Origin: Zygaena filipendulae
Lineage: Eukaryota; Arthropoda; Insecta; Lepidoptera; Zygaenidae
Assembly (NCBI GenBank): GCA_907165275.2
Contig: OU015662.1
Location: forward strand, 4,905,501 to 4,969,500
Reading direction: 5' to 3'
Length of the DNA: 64,000 nt
The notes under the pieces are model-generated. The model worked only from the letters and a program-made list of their open reading frames with translations, made no database searches and was not told the DNA's origin. Below, piece by piece: positions 1 through 13,740 of the stretch. A program made the translations under genes and the position numbers. Within the stretch, counting starts at the first letter, position 1. Each line of letters starts with the position of its first letter.

Positions 1-60
1 ATCATCAATCAGCCTATTGCAGTTCACTGCTGGACGTAGGCCTCCCAAATCAAACATGAA
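1..60. repeat. Fragment of a common lepidopteran interspersed repeat
   Basis: The first 60 bases read 'AGCCTATTGCAGTTCACTGC' followed by 'TGGACGTAGGCCTCCC'. I recognise this as a motif repeated very widely in moth and butterfly genomes, probably a piece of a non-LTR element. It is cut by the window edge, so its extent is unknown. The family assignment is from memory only. Confidence 0.5.
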
Positions 61-426
61 ATTTTACAAATAGGAAAGTTTAAAATATATTTAACTCATC
101 GCTTAAACAAATATCACACATGATCAAGTTATAAACAGAATACAAATAGATAGTCCTTAATGTGCCACGAAAAATAGGGAGGCGACAAAATTAAAAGCAT
201 TATATTATTCTCTCTTTTAATAACTTCAGAAAAATTGAGAGAAAGAAAGAAAATACTTTGATTCCAGCAAAACATATAAGTTAAAACATACAAACAAACA
301 AGTAATCAAAATTCATAGGCATATCTCTACATACGTGCTTTGCCGAAAGGGTCTCAGCTCTCAGAAACTCAGAAACTCAGCATTACCTAAGAACGAGTAA
401 AGTCAGCATAAAAAATACGTATACAA
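61..426. other. Unassigned AT-rich DNA
   Basis: No gene, RNA or repeat end is recognised. A short local duplication of CTCAGAAA near 358-380 is the only structure seen. Confidence 0.5.
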
Positions 427-753
427 TAGGCTAGTTTCCTAAATTTTTCTTTTTAGTCCGTTTTGTAGATTATTAAAAAATATTGGACACGTATTTTTTA
501 TTTTTTATGTAACCAAAAAATAACGGAGATATAACAAGTCGAAATTTCACATGACGTCACGCCTCGCTACAGTTTGTTCGCACGTTATAGCGAGCTGTGA
601 CGACACAAGTCCCCCACCCTAATCTTTAATGCGCTTTATCTTTGCATATTTCCATTATTTTAAAAAAGCAAAAAATACGTGTCTTTTATTTTTTTATTAT
701 CTAACTGACGGACTAAATAGAATTTTGATTTTTTTATCTAGGAAACTAGCCTA
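427..753. mobile_element. TA-flanked MITE, family A copy 1
   Basis: The element starts TAGGCTAGTTTCCTA and ends with the exact inverted copy TAGGAAACTAGCCTA. TA is present on both sides of GGCTAGTTTCCTA and is probably the target duplication, as for Tc1/mariner-type elements. It is about 325 bp long with no coding capacity. Internal landmarks shared with the other copies are ATTGGACAC, a central ACGTCAC / GTGACG pair, AATGCGCTTTATC, and ACGGACTAAATAGAATT before the right end. Further copies lie at 1817-1936, 21230-21525 and 51449-51936. Confidence 0.75.
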
Positions 754-1816
754 CTATAGTAATAACTATTGAAAAAAGACTGACAAAGGTGATTACTATT
801 TCTGATGCCGACTACCTAACAATAATGTTCAGTTACCATCAGCCCAGCAGTTGTTATTGACTTCCCATTTGTGTTAAAGGTTAGAACTAAAAGACAATCA
901 CGAAAAGGAGCTAATAATATTAGTAACTGTTTGATCCTGCAGTTCACCCGCGTAAGTTTTAGAATTCTCTCAGGAACTCTTTGATGACCAAGATAAAATA
1001 CGAGTAATTATATGAAACCGCGGAGAACAGTCAACAGTATATATATGTATGTATAGGTAGCAGGTATATATATACTCGTATATTGAGTAACGTAATACAA
1101 TTAATTTTTTATCTAATACACAGTAAAAACAATTATGACTGATAATTATCTCTCCATTAAGATTTAACTATTAGTGGTGCTTTAACAAGCTGTTTATTGA
1201 TTTTTTATCTTTTTTTCTTAATCTTGTAAGAGTGTTGTTTTCGTTTTCGCTCACGCTAACGATTCAAATTAGAAGGGAAACGAACACATTCACTAATATA
1301 TAATAATTTCACAGATAACCAACACATTACTTACATATAACTCGTTAAACAAGTCTTTGATTTGCAAAAAAATCTACATTATTGAGATTAGATTTTTAAT
1401 AAAAAACTTAGCGTTGATTTTGTCTATCAATTATAATCAGCAAATCAATTTCATAGAACGGATATTTTCATTCTTATTATGTGATATTTACGACGCACAA
1501 ATTCTTTAAAATAATATTATTAGGTTAAGATGCTAAAGTATCATTGACGACTAGATTTTAAATCTTTCAACACTACGGATACTTAAAATCAGAATACTAA
1601 GTACGGGAGCCCATGAGGGGATTTGTGGATTTACTTTACAGATTAACATAACTTTGCACTATGTTGAGTACCTCCACCAATATAAGTTCTCTGCATAGAG
1701 TCGCGCGTCTAGGATAACCGATCAGAATAGTAAAAAAAAATCGAAAGAAAGAAATATTCGGGCGCGTCAGATTAAGTAAAGTGGGTTGGGTTAATAAGGA
1801 TGTTGACGACTTTTGA
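754..1816. other. Unassigned AT-rich DNA
   Basis: No coding signal or recognised repeat. Only short TA-rich simple sequence near 1037-1085. Confidence 0.5.
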
Positions 1817-1936
1817 AAATCAAAATTCTAATTAGTCCGTCAGTGAGAAAATAAAAAAATATTGGACACATATTTTTTGATTTTTCAAATTAATGAAAAT
1901 ATACATAGATATAGCGCAATAAAGTTTAGGGTGGGG
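1817..1936 (-). mobile_element. MITE family A, truncated copy 2
   Basis: On the reverse strand this matches the right half of the element at 427-753: TCAAAATTCT, then TAGTCCGTCAGT, a run of A, ACACATATTTTTTG, GATATAGCGCAATAAAG and TTAGGGTGGGGG. Neither terminal inverted repeat remains, so it is a fragment. Confidence 0.65.
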
Positions 1937-3085
1937 GCTATAAAAATCTGACGCGCTTGAGTATTTTAATATAGCGATTTTTTGCATTTTTAAAAAGCCA
2001 CCACGAGCTTCCGTTAATTCTGAATTCGACTTATGAATGGAAGCTTTTTTTTTGGGTTTACTCAACATCCCCTCTGAAAATCTGACTCGCTCTAATAAAT
2101 TTATTTTTTCGTAATTTTGACCTTTCCGTACGGCGACCCCCACAATGTAAACCTGATGAACATACCTCCATTATCAGAGACACCGTGGAGCATATACACT
2201 ATCAATATATGACGCACTCGAGTATGAATTTTTTTTTTTACATTTTTGAAAGCCTGTAAAAGATAAACAAGTGAAAGAAAAAACATCATATAATCTTTTT
2301 TTTTTTTTCTAGCTCCTAATCTTCTAAGTCCCAACGAAGGTCGAGTAAATTCTCCATTCAGCATCGTCAGCTCCCGTACTATAATATCTTAGTAGTTCTA
2401 ATGGTTAATTCAATTTTTTATAAATATCCCAATTAAAAAGAGTAAATAATACCTACTAAAGAATCCGAAACTTGTAGTCAATTTAAAGAGACATCAAATG
2501 TTAATTAGATAGGTACCAACCATTTATCTTTATAACGCGACTCACAATGGCTTTAAGTGTTATTCATTAATTAGTTAATCAACGCGAAAGGTCCTCTCAT
2601 ATACCAAAGCTGATTGTATAATTTTACCTTATCTATATCATATCTATCAGTCAAGATGATTTAAATAATACCATCATAAAGGGCTAATTAATGTCAAAAT
2701 AAAGATTTATTATATTGGGGCTAAAAATTTAAACATATATTATGTAGTCTTTGAAAAACAGATGTTTTGGCATGCGAATTTGTATTTTTTCTAATTATTT
2801 TTATGCCGTTACATCACGTTAGATAAATTCTAAAGAGAAAAGTAATTTTTCTGGCAAATTAGCTGTAAATAATATGCTAAGAAAACATGTCTAATTAGTA
2901 CTCGTTATTTAAAAACCATAGTTTTAAATCGACTTATTTTTTAAATCCTGTCGGAATCTTTTTCACTTTTTCAACTTTCAGGATTCATTTTATAAAAAGG
3001 AATTTTATAAGTATATATAAAAATCTATTTTTTATAAATTTATTAAATAAATATAATATATTTATTAAAAATATATCAATTTCAT
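1937..3085. other. Unassigned AT-rich DNA
   Basis: Poly-T and poly-A rich, with short open frames that look like chance. No family features, splice structure or repeat ends were seen. Confidence 0.5.
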
Positions 3086-3139
3086 ATAGTAGGTATACGT
3101 AATAATAATATACTTTTTATTATTACGTATACCTACTAT
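3086..3139. repeat. Perfect 23-bp hairpin
   Basis: Arms at 3086-3108 and 3117-3139 are perfectly complementary (ATAGTAGGTATACGTAATAA...), with an 8-base loop TATACTTT. The arms are AT-rich. It could be a cruciform-prone simple repeat or the core of a decayed palindromic MITE. A microRNA precursor is unlikely given the base composition and short arms. Confidence 0.7.
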
Positions 3140-3235
3140 AATTATACGTATAATTTGACATAGAGACGTACTTCGTTACGAACTGGCTTTCTTTAGCAAG
3201 TATGCAATGCTGTGCAACTACAAAATAAATCATAA

Positions 3236-3494
3236 GATAGATAATAATAATAATAAATAATAATAATCCACTTCACAACACAGATCCCACACTAAGCTAT
3301 AAGCTTGTGTCGTGGAAACCAAGCAAACGTGGTATATACTACACATATTATTATATAATATATATTATACTATAGATATACCCAGACTGGAGAATGGAAC
3401 CCTGTGTTCATCACACAAAGTCCACCCCCACCGGGAATCGAACCCGGAACCTCTTGATTAGCGGGCAGGCATGGTGACCATTGCGCTAATCGGG
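3236..3494 (-). mobile_element. tRNA-derived SINE (minus strand)
   Basis: On the minus strand the head shows a Pol III A box TAGCGCAATGG (3478-3488) and a B box GGTTCGATTCC within CCGGGTTCGATTCCCGG (3431-3447), at tRNA-like spacing. A tRNA-unrelated body of about 160 bp follows, and the element ends in an (ATT)n tail at about 3236-3267. The body between the boxes does not fold as a proper tRNA that I can recognise, so this is a SINE rather than a tRNA gene. No clear target duplication was found. Confidence 0.65.
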
Positions 3495-6400
3495 ATAAAT
3501 TGATACATTAAATTAGATTATAGATTATTTATCTAATCTATTTACACATAGATAAATTGCTATTGCATTTATAAGATGTAAATATAATAATTACATCAAG
3601 TTGTCAATGTATTTTTTTTTTTTTGGATAAAAAAAATATTAACTCTAACCGGTGCAAAAGTATTGAGTTAAATGTATGTTACTCGAGAGTAAACAACGTT
3701 TAGTAATCTTTCCGAGTAGTAGGTAAGTAAACCACATTGCCCTACATCTCGAACAATGAAAAATCACAGGCGTAAGTGAACTCGTCTCGAGCGTCGATCG
3801 CTATAAATTAAACTGGTGACTACAACTGAGATGGAAAAAATACACAACTGGATGGGACGCGACTTCGTCTAGAAAACCTGCAACATTAATCAGGCCTCTC
3901 AGAAGGTGTAAAGAATTTGTTTTACGATTGTTACAACGTCGATGAAACGTTAAAAATGCTGTTGCGGTTATATTGAAACATTCGAGGCATTGTTCGGGCT
4001 GATTGGTCCGATAACGCACCAACGTAGAGACCTAGCTGCTCTCTGTTGCCTTGTTGAGTTTCCAATGTAAACTCACCGAACTGTTAAATACTCTCTCATC
4101 ATACGCTCGATTATATGCCTACTAAGATTTTATTATACAATGTGAAATTAGAATCAATGGTCTCATTAAAACTAGACACGCTATCCGCGTCAGAGATAAC
4201 ATTCAAAATATACGTACCGATACTTCTAGGATAATTTTTAATATTGCATTACTTTTAATAGTATAAAATCTGTCATGAGTATTCATGAATTAAAAGAATA
4301 CTAATAAGTCCAACAACAACCTGTATAGTTGCATCTATTAAAAATAGCAGGTGTAATTTAATACATTCCTACAGTAATTTTTTTAAACAATATTAGAAAA
4401 ATTTACACATTATTATATATATTTATATAACCGTGAAATCCTACATCTTCGGCACTCGAATCAGCTTTTATTGCTGGTTTATAGTGTATCGGAACGCACC
4501 GGAGTATCGATAGTACCTACGATTAAACTGTAAGATATCATAATCACCGGTCCGTGCGTTTATCCGAACGTCTAATCGGTGATCGGCAATAAATTTGTCT
4601 CATTTTAATATCCTAGAGCGTATAATGTTCAGCTACAACCATGCGTATGATGTTTGGACTATAAATCCCATTAGAGGCGGAAAAAAATACATTCCACTAA
4701 TAACAAAATTCGTGTTGAGAGGGTTCTCTACTACATACATATTGCAACAGTCGTGTCATGTGTTTTTGAATAGTATAAATAACAATTTTGATACATTCTA
4801 TGTACGGAAGTCTTTATTTATGACGTGATAATATTATTTCGGTATGTAATGAGTCGGCAGGTATAGGCGAGTATACAAAATGTGATTTTGCTTTTAATAT
4901 AAAATTATATGTAATTGAAATATGATAGGCACATAATTTAGTAATAGGTAAACAAAAAAAGGAAACGCTACCATTTAAAAAGGGACATAATAAAAAAGGA
5001 ACTAAAATAAAATAAACACTCTTAACACTTTAATACAAAAAATACAAAAGACCTAAATAAATAATATCCAACGGATCTCTGAAAACTGGGTAATGAGTGT
5101 TAGCTTCGCGCTCCGTACAAAAGAGTTCAACGCAATGCCGCCAATGTTAATATCTCTCGTTAAGATTATAAGACGCAACCTGTTATTTGTGCTGCCATTA
5201 TGAAACCAAACAATATCTTGTAGCAGCTCTTATCTCAAGTGTTAGATTTTTATACTAATTTTAATATTATATAAAATGAAATTATAATGATGTGTTCTAC
5301 AAATTTTCGTACAGGTACTTACATATAGGTGATTCACAATAAAAATAGTTTAATGTACTTGCAATTTGCATACATACGACATTATATGTATTATCATCAA
5401 CAATAAAATAGAAATGTATTTCGGTATATAGGTAATGCTAAGATATATTTCTATTTTGGAGGTTATTTTTTTTTTCATTTGGATTATTTATCGAATACTA
5501 AAATATCGCAAAATTCTTATACTAAACAGCAATTAAACGACGAATATGACTGACTGATGTGTCGTGATTGATAAAAACTTTTACATTTAGACGGGCAAAC
5601 TGATAGAATTCCCTACAATATAGATACAAAAGTGACTCACCGCACTAACAATGTTTAGTGAAGGCAAAACAATTTCAACACAAATTATACGGTGTTACTC
5701 ACCAAAGATGTTTATAAAGTTGCTTATGATTTGATTAATTCCATTATATTCCGTTTCAATTATGCTCCCATACCATTACTACATTAACAGGCCTATTGGT
5801 TTAGGCGATGTACATAAAAATATTATATTAATACGAAACATGGTCACGAAAAATAATAGGTACTGCGATGGGCCAAATAAAACGTTTATGTCCCGTTGAA
5901 AAATAATTATCTCAATAAAGAAACTTGATGAAATTTCCTTTTTGTTTGTGATAAATTTTATGACTTCAATTTTCTATAAGAATACTTAATTATAACAGTT
6001 TTAATAATAATGATTATGATATAAAGATTTGTACTACAGTGAGATGCTTACAGTTAAATGTTTATTTCATGCAATTAATCAACCGCTCATAAATATGATA
6101 AAATAGTATAGGAATACCAGTTGAATTTTATTTATTAATAGGTAATTTAACATAAATAGGACTATTGTCAACTATAGATTAACTACTAACAATTATTATA
6201 GTTTAAATAACTTATAATAAATAAAAATGAGGTCTAAAGCTATAATTGCAAATTATTATCTATCAGTGTCGGGATTCAAATATGTAGAGTTTCAAAATGT
6301 TAATTTGAGGCTATAAGCAAACGAAAACTGAAATAATCTCAACGCATAAAATAAACTCAGTCGTAACTTACAAAAAAAAGAAATTATTACCCAAATTATA

Positions 6401-7379
6401 CCGTCGGAGATAGTAACAAGCATAAACCCTCGCCGCAGGTGCGAAAGAGAGCCTGATATATCCTATAATGGTTGGAAGTATTTAACGGTGAGATAAAATC
6501 TTAACGAAAGCGATTTGGTTAGCCGTCTTGTTTTGATACTTACAGCATCAACTTATAACTATACATCGCTATGTCTCTATGTCTATAGTGATCTAACGGC
6601 AACGCGACCAATCAAGATAGAACTGTAGAATGCATTTACAAATTTCGTTTCATTGAATTGTGGATATATGTAGAATGCGTGATGAGTGAGGTATCATTTA
6701 ATACTGGTGTGTGCCGCGCAGCGACCTCAACCACGCGCCAGGCGGAGCCGGTGCCTCGTCAATGATATGATAATGATAATTGGTTTCCGAATAGAAAACG
6801 TTCTGTTTATGTTAGTAGGAGCGATTGAGGAGCGAGTTTTAATAGTAACTTTAGCAAGTAGTGGTCTGCTCACTTCGAAAACTGTAAACGTGTGATGACA
6901 TTTCTGTTTTTACATACCTTTATAATACAATATGATATAAATTCTTATGAATACAGTGTAATAATTTTAATTAAGTACTATAATAAAATTAATATTTAAA
7001 TTAGACATTTAAAACCAATAGAAGAATCCGAATATCGACTATCTTACTTCACCATAACTTAAAATAATTACTTAAGTAATTAAAGGAGTAAAAATATTTT
7101 TATACGTATGACACTGGAATGGCTCAAAAATATTAACATTTAAGATAGCTAGAATCATGGTCTATTTTCAGTAGGATGTAAGCCGTTTTAGGGTAGGTAC
7201 CTATAATAATAAAACAAATCGTTTCACAACCAAAATTTGAAAGTCACTTTTAGCATAAAAGAAACATGCAACTTATAGGAACAATTAAATATAATAAATC
7301 AATACAAAAAACTCATCATCTAATAGAATCGTCAATACCTTTTTCTTAAATGCCATAAAATCTGATTATAATCTGTATC
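3495..7379. other. Long unassigned non-coding stretch
   Basis: About 3.9 kb of AT-rich DNA with no defensible open frame (the longest are under 80 codons and resemble no family), no recognised repeat ends and no RNA gene. It could be intronic or intergenic. Confidence 0.5.
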
Positions 7380-8050
7380 ACAGGCATTTTCGCTGGCGGG
7401 ATCCCGAGCATAACCCATATGAGAAGAGCGAGTGGTGACGGTGTCTTTGTCAAAAATGTCACGCAACTTGAATTATGCGAGACACTCACACGGACCTTTC
7501 ACTCATTATACAATGCCATGTTTTATTTGCTCTTATTTAATTTAGCATTTATTCAATCTGCTCTTGGGCTCGAAGCGTCACGAGTTGCGTTCAACTACGG
7601 GTGTTGTAAGAATACGTATAAATACGAATAAGAATTCGTTGGCACCTTTTGTGACAGGGCTCATTGAGTGCGAGGTGTCGGGATGTGTTCTCGCGGCTCG
7701 CGGCTCGGTTTACACGCTAAACTCCGGCACCTTTCATCGCGTACAAAGCGTAATTGAATCTCACAGAATCCTACGCAGGCCGTAAGATTTAATAGGGCAT
7801 TTAAACACTCGCATTGGCCATTGTGCGTCGGTTTTGTTAACGTACGAGTATATTCAACGTAGACCGCAGCAGCCAGCGCTGCTAGCATTCTACGAAACGT
7901 GCTAGACGTGCGCGCCCAAGTGAAAACCGCCATGTGTGGTTCCACATTCATTAACATAAAGCACTATATGAACACTTGAGTTTTATAAATACACCGAGTA
8001 GGTACAGTACGAGTAAACAAAAACCAAACACCGCGGTTCGCAGTTTTTAG
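7380..8050. other. GC-richer island, possible regulatory DNA
   Basis: Compared with its flanks this block is rich in G, C and CpG (for example near 7560-7740 and 7860-7930). A TATAAATA at 7983-7990 lies next to it. Overlapping open frames of 70-98 codons occur on both strands but show no codon-like pattern or known domain. Island-like conserved non-coding DNA is a possible reading; nothing here proves a promoter. Confidence 0.25.
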
Positions 8051-10765
8051 TGTAGATAAACATAATTTAAACATAATTTCTAGCAGTATTTATTAAAGTT
8101 ATTTTCATGAACTGAGAAACAGGATTCATTTTAATTTAAGTTGCGCGTAAGTTGCGTCGGCGTCCGACAGCCCCTCCGGCTCAAAGGCCCGTTCATAATT
8201 ATATAAATTTAACTGGACGTCAGAGCAGCTTAGTGGTGCTCTAACAACGAATAGGAACTAACGTATGGATAGTAAGAAGCACCGGTAAATCCAGACCTTT
8301 CTTACAATTTTCAGCACTGCATGAGACACGAGAATTTAGACCAAAATCTAGGACTAAGGGAGGCCTTTTCTATATGGTCACATTAACTAGTCTATAAAGT
8401 GAGAAATGGATTCTCGTAAATATCTTGCGATATTAAGTCGCGAATAGCCACGCGTTGCCTTCACTGGGCTCAACATACCTATTGCATTCTAAAGGGATAA
8501 ATCACTCTTCGCATCGTGAATGGTAAAATCATATTTTTTCTTTTACTTAATACCATATCAACAATAATGTACCAAATAAAGAAATAATGACATGAAAAAC
8601 TATAAAGTTCACTTCGTATATGTACAAATACTATATTCATTGTTTTAGAATAAAGTCACATACATATAAACCATAAAAAGTGAAATAAAACCAATGAATA
8701 TTTATTTCTTGTAAACTTGAAATGTACCTTCACTCGAAGAGGTTCAAAGTAGGCGGTATATAAATTGGTTTGTCGTAAAACTTTAACGTATGCGAGCGAT
8801 AGAAAAGACATATCCTACTGTTCTTGTGCGGCGACTCGTAAACGTGTAGTAGTGGGTGAAGGTCCATATGTCAACTATAAAAACGCAATATCGTGCATCG
8901 ATCAGGTATTACCAGACGTACAACAATGGGGCGGCCATTGTGGTCTTCTATCTAATCGTAATGAATATAAATTTTCAGATGACATTTACGATCAGTGCGC
9001 CGTGATAGTGCATCTCTGTAAACGTGTTAGACGGTGGTTTTAATGCACGCACACACAGCAACGGGTCGACAATAAAACATTCAGTACCACCGCCTCGTAT
9101 CAATTTGAAGCATCGCCTATGTGGAACGGCGTTGTTATCTGTTAATTTATCAACAAATATCTCAAACACAAGGGAATCGCTAACTAAACCCGAAATTCAA
9201 ACCATAACATAACATTTACACATCGTTAAAACTTACAAGTATCACATTAATAACCTCTATGCTTTTTTTCACAGCACTTAAAAAGTATAAAATCTAATTT
9301 AAAAAAACATAAGAAGCCTTACTCTTCAAACGTGTCGAAATGAAACAACGCTCTTTGTGAATATTTAAATAGGACGTCACTACAAAGTCTCTAAAAGAGA
9401 GTTAAAACGTCACAAGCTTAAAAGGGCTTTTAGAAATAACAACAGCTATAGTAGCATTCGTAGACACATGTATATTTATTCGTAGTCACATACACATATA
9501 TTTAGTTATAATTACAAGCGCAGATAAAGAAAATAAAAAAATCAGTATCAAAATTGTTCTTTTTCTTTATCTGAGGCATTCCAAGATTGTAGTTGAATGG
9601 AATTTCACTGTGGATCAGCTTATAAAGAGTTTGTTACAATAAGTATTCAAAGCAGCGTTTGAGAGAATTGTATTTCTTAGTATTCGCACCACTTGTATTA
9701 GACCTCAACACGTCTATAAGTTCTAGCTATCGCTTACGATCAAAGAGAAAAAATGCGATATTATACATCGAACTCTTAATTGAAATTCTACACTTTCAAT
9801 TCAATCCAACAGTTCTTAGATTTAAAACTATTACCTTTTTTGGTAAATCATAAAAAAATTGTCGTCAAATGCAGTTATGAACTACTGCGATAAACTCTTC
9901 GGAGTTTGTAGAGTTTATAAACAAAGACTGAGTCAGAGTTATCGATAAACTTACTAGTGTTTATTGTCCGATCGCATTTCCGAAGTTTGATTAACAAATA
10001 AATATGTTATGCTGTAGACGGTTGAAAAGCAATGAGAAAACCCTAAAGTAGGTTTTCATTTTTCGTCCGTCGATTTAATTTTATTTATTCGAACTTCAAT
10101 GTTCTTTATCTCTCGTCAAGTTTACTCGTACTTATATTAATGTGATTACGTGTGTGGATATACACACATAGGTAAGTAACTCGTGGTGGCTTCACTTATT
10201 CACCCAGAAGTCATCGGGCGAGGACGAATTATTTAACACAATGACACTGGCTGGCATATAATTTGCCATGCACTCGACATCAACGGCCATTATGCTCTCT
10301 TCGGCAATTCATTCGAAATAACGAGGACTGCAGCGGCTACCGGCTATTCTTCTGCACCGACAGAAAATCGAAATCCCCCACACATATTTAATAGTGTGGC
10401 GCACCGAATGTGTTATTAGGCACACGAATAGATTTGACCATTCGTCGAGGGAAAATATATAATGTTAATGGATACTCATGTTTTAGGCGTCAAATGATAT
10501 TAACAAAATATTTGATTTCAAAGTACAAAAAAATATGTTTATACTTGATGAATTATCGACCTTTTGGTGTGCTGTAAATCAAATAAAAATATAAAAGTTC
10601 GACAAACGTAGGTAGGCATACAAAATTACAAAATCAGTGATGAACTTTAAATATCCTTTAAAAATATGATATATAATAAAATTAAATATAATTTTATTAT
10701 AAATCACACAGACTTAAAACAACTGTTTCTTGGTTCGATTACTATAATATTTGTTGTGTAAAAGC
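8051..10765. other. Unassigned AT-rich DNA
   Basis: No gene or repeat end recognised. Short frames around 8765-9212 overlap on both strands and look like chance. Confidence 0.45.
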
Positions 10766-10870
10766 GAGGTCTCCTGATACAGGTACTTTTCTACTTAAAA
10801 GGAGACCTCAACCTTGTACTATTTAGATGTAAGTAAGAAACAAATAAATATTTATTATTATTATTATTAA
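10766..10870 (+). repeat. 3'-end fragment of a retroelement with (ATT)n tail
   Basis: A short stem (GAGGTCTCCT at 10766-10775 pairing with AGGAGACCTC at 10800-10809) is followed by CAACCTTGTACTATTTAG, AAATAAATATTTATT and an (ATT)n tail. This arrangement looks like the 3' end of a lepidopteran non-LTR element or SINE. The family is not identified. Confidence 0.4.
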
Positions 10871-13218
10871 AACAACATGATTTAAAGAAACCATATTGTG
10901 TCAAATAAGCTATTAAGGAAAGCAGTTTTGAGGTAATTCATCACTTAATTCATTTTTCAATTTGTCAGATTTCTTTAAATAAATTTTGCAATTTGGGATC
11001 TTTGACATCATATGTATACTTGAACTTAACATATTTTGTACACGGCACATCTAACAAAAAACATTTATGATTTTAACGATGTCGACGTGATGATCAGTAG
11101 GTACAAAACGATTATTATTTATCGTAGAACATATTAGAAACCTATGTATTTCTATTTATCCAACAATGTATAATGATGATGCGTGAAAAAATAAATAACC
11201 GACGAAGGAGTGACATGATAAATTGCCGGTAAAATAGTGAACTATGACACATGTTACGATTCTACTGGCACGTGTGGAACACGTCAAGCGGTGCCCTCGC
11301 GGCTCAGCGGCTCTACAAAAAGTGACGTCTCATTGATGTATTGAGTAAAAGGAACGCTTCTTTACCGTTAGCTAGTTAACAAAACGATATACGATTATTA
11401 ATCACGTTAAGATATCCATCTTAATTATAGCTATAGGTATATGCTTCAAAAAATATATATCCACCTACCTATCCTACCTACCTATCATGGCCGTGAACTT
11501 ATTATAAAATCAAAACAATATAAAGTTTAGCGGCCATTGTACTTGTAATAATTTACGACACATCAGCTGTAGGTACATCATATTATTTGCATTGTAACTT
11601 AATATCACATGCCTACGCGAAAAATGCCTTTTCATTAAAAAATACCATTTTAGCGATAGACAACTCATACAGACATCATGCTTCTAAATAAAATTATAAT
11701 TTGGTAAAATAATATAACTTAACAAATGGAGAGGTCGTTCACAGCAGCATGTTTTGCAGTGACACTCTCAGATGTATAAAAAAAATGGTTGAAACAAGGC
11801 CAATGAAATTTAGTATGAAGAAGGCATTGGCACCATTAAGCCGATCCGCTAGCCAATAAGGTGGACACTTGACGTATGCCTTTCCATTAGGTTAGCTCGC
11901 AAGAAATATATCACGACGGGTCTTAATCAAAGACACGGAGCGACTGGCGAGATTAATACGTGGACATAGGGGAAGGAACGCATGGAATCAGGAATTGGAT
12001 ACAAACTGTGGAAGTGAATGGACATGATGAGTGGGGCCAACAAAGGATAGCGGCCAAGATTGGATATAAGTGTGTTTACGAACAAATTCATTACGCACTT
12101 GACCTCTCAAAAAAAAAACACATCACACAATCAATCAAACAAACAATCACAAAAGCCAAAAAACTTGAAACTTGAAACTTGGGATTTGGTGTAGGTAGGT
12201 AATAATATCGAAATGATGTCGCATACAAATATCGCTGGTCAAAAACCGGATAAAAAAGTTACTACGATAAAAATTTGTCAGTCAGATACCAATAAAATAA
12301 ATACAAAATCTAACCTGTACCCAAGGAAATTATATTTTTGAAGTTCAGTGGTCTCACGTTATTGGGTATAGCTAAATATAGATTAATCATAGCTAAACAT
12401 TAAAACATTACAAAAAACGGTTACTTCTGTTCTAGTTTGCATAATATGCTGAAATTTGGATTTTTAATAGAATTAGTAGATATACCTATATCTATACGAT
12501 AAGCACCTAATTACAGTAGAGCACCTAATAGTTGGTATCTAAAAAAACCTTATTGTTAAATAAATATGTACAAAATAGGAAATTTTGCTGTATTATATTG
12601 TATGTGACTGTATTTTTTCTTATTTCATTAAATGACCAGTAAATATTAGGTTTGATATATTTTATTTAACTTCAACTGCTTCCGAAGGAGTTTTAATCCT
12701 CATCACTAAAAAGAAGAAGAAATTAAGGAAACAAATATACTAAAGAAGGATACAAACAATAAACTATAGACGTTTCTCGGTAAATTTGATGTCAAAATGC
12801 ACCGAGAATGAGTTCAAATTGAATTTCGGCCAAATGTCTTTGCTGCGAGCGAGTACTTAGTAGGTACTTTAATTTTTATTACTATTTACAGTAGTTTCGT
12901 GGTAAGCATGGATTTATTTTTGATAAAGAATGTTCACTGAATTTAATATTATGTCAAAAAATTACTTCTAAAAAAATAAAACATTTGGAAACCGGTTGCA
13001 TTTGATGTTTATTTTTTCTTTTACTTTACACCAAAGTGAAGTTCAGATATAATAGGTTGTTGACGTTTTTATTAATAGTAGATATATTTTACACACTTTT
13101 AAAGACATGGGTGCAGCAATTTTAAAGATTATGCTAATCCAATAACTTAAATATCTAATATCTAATATTAAAGATAATTTTATAATTTAGGTATCTACGT
13201 TGAATATTATTTTATCTA
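10871..13218. other. Unassigned non-coding stretch
   Basis: No gene recognised. A 71-codon frame at 11960-12175 runs into A-rich simple sequence (CAATCAATCAAACAAACAATC type) and has no family features. It could be the tail of an unknown repeat. Confidence 0.4.
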
Positions 13219-13377
13219 CTAGCCATTCCACGCGGTTTCATCCACGTGTATCTCTTATTAAAAATAAACCATCCGGAACTTTGCAAATTTTAATGAAAAC
13301 AACATTTAAACCCACTGCAAAGTTCAGAGGTACCTAGCCGACACAGACTGGCAGATTCGGACAAATTATACTGAGTA
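13219..13377 (-). mobile_element. Helitron-like repeat fragment
   Basis: It starts with CTAG and the terminal block CCACGCGGTTTCATCCACGTG, which on the minus strand is the 3' end of the repeat family that closes in a small hairpin followed by CTAG. The rest is decayed. A second copy abuts it at 13378. Confidence 0.4.
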
Positions 13378-13740
13378 CTAGCTGTGCCCCGCGGTTTCAC
13401 TCACATGAGGTACGGAATTCCCGTAAGAACTCCCAATTTTCTTTAATACAAACCTTTTCTGAACTTCCCCAAATATGTGAAGATCAAAATAAGCCAAATC
13501 GGTCCGGCCATTCTCGAGTTTTAGCGAGACAAACGAACAACATAAATCTATACCTATATATGTATCTATATATTCTGAATCTCAGAAACGGCTCCAACGA
13601 TTTTCATGAAATTAAGTTTAATTTTTAAGAAACGTCGTTTTAAGAAATTAGTGTTTAGTACTGTTTTCTAATCAACAACAGATGGCGCTACGAGCGAAGC
13701 TCGGTCGCCCAGATATTTCATTTTGATATATAAAGATTAA
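13378..13740 (-). mobile_element. Helitron-like repeat plus degenerate lepidopteran repeat
   Basis: It starts A|CTAGCTGTGCCCCGCGGTTTC (minus-strand 3' end), then GGTCCGGCCATTCTCGAG and a run resembling the family interior. From about 13560 a second repeat block begins (CTCAGAAACGGCTCCAACG ... GCGCTACGAGCGAAGCTCGG), also widespread in Lepidoptera. The class is inferred from the ends only. Confidence 0.45.

Noticed and set aside
1767..1800. Telomeric (TTAGG)n-like sequence (GGGTTGGGTTAATAAGG)
   Set aside because: Only two imperfect units; not a telomere array.
3431..3494. A tRNA gene on the minus strand
   Set aside because: A and B boxes are present but no convincing cloverleaf or acceptor stem; a repeat body and an (ATT)n tail follow, so a SINE fits better.
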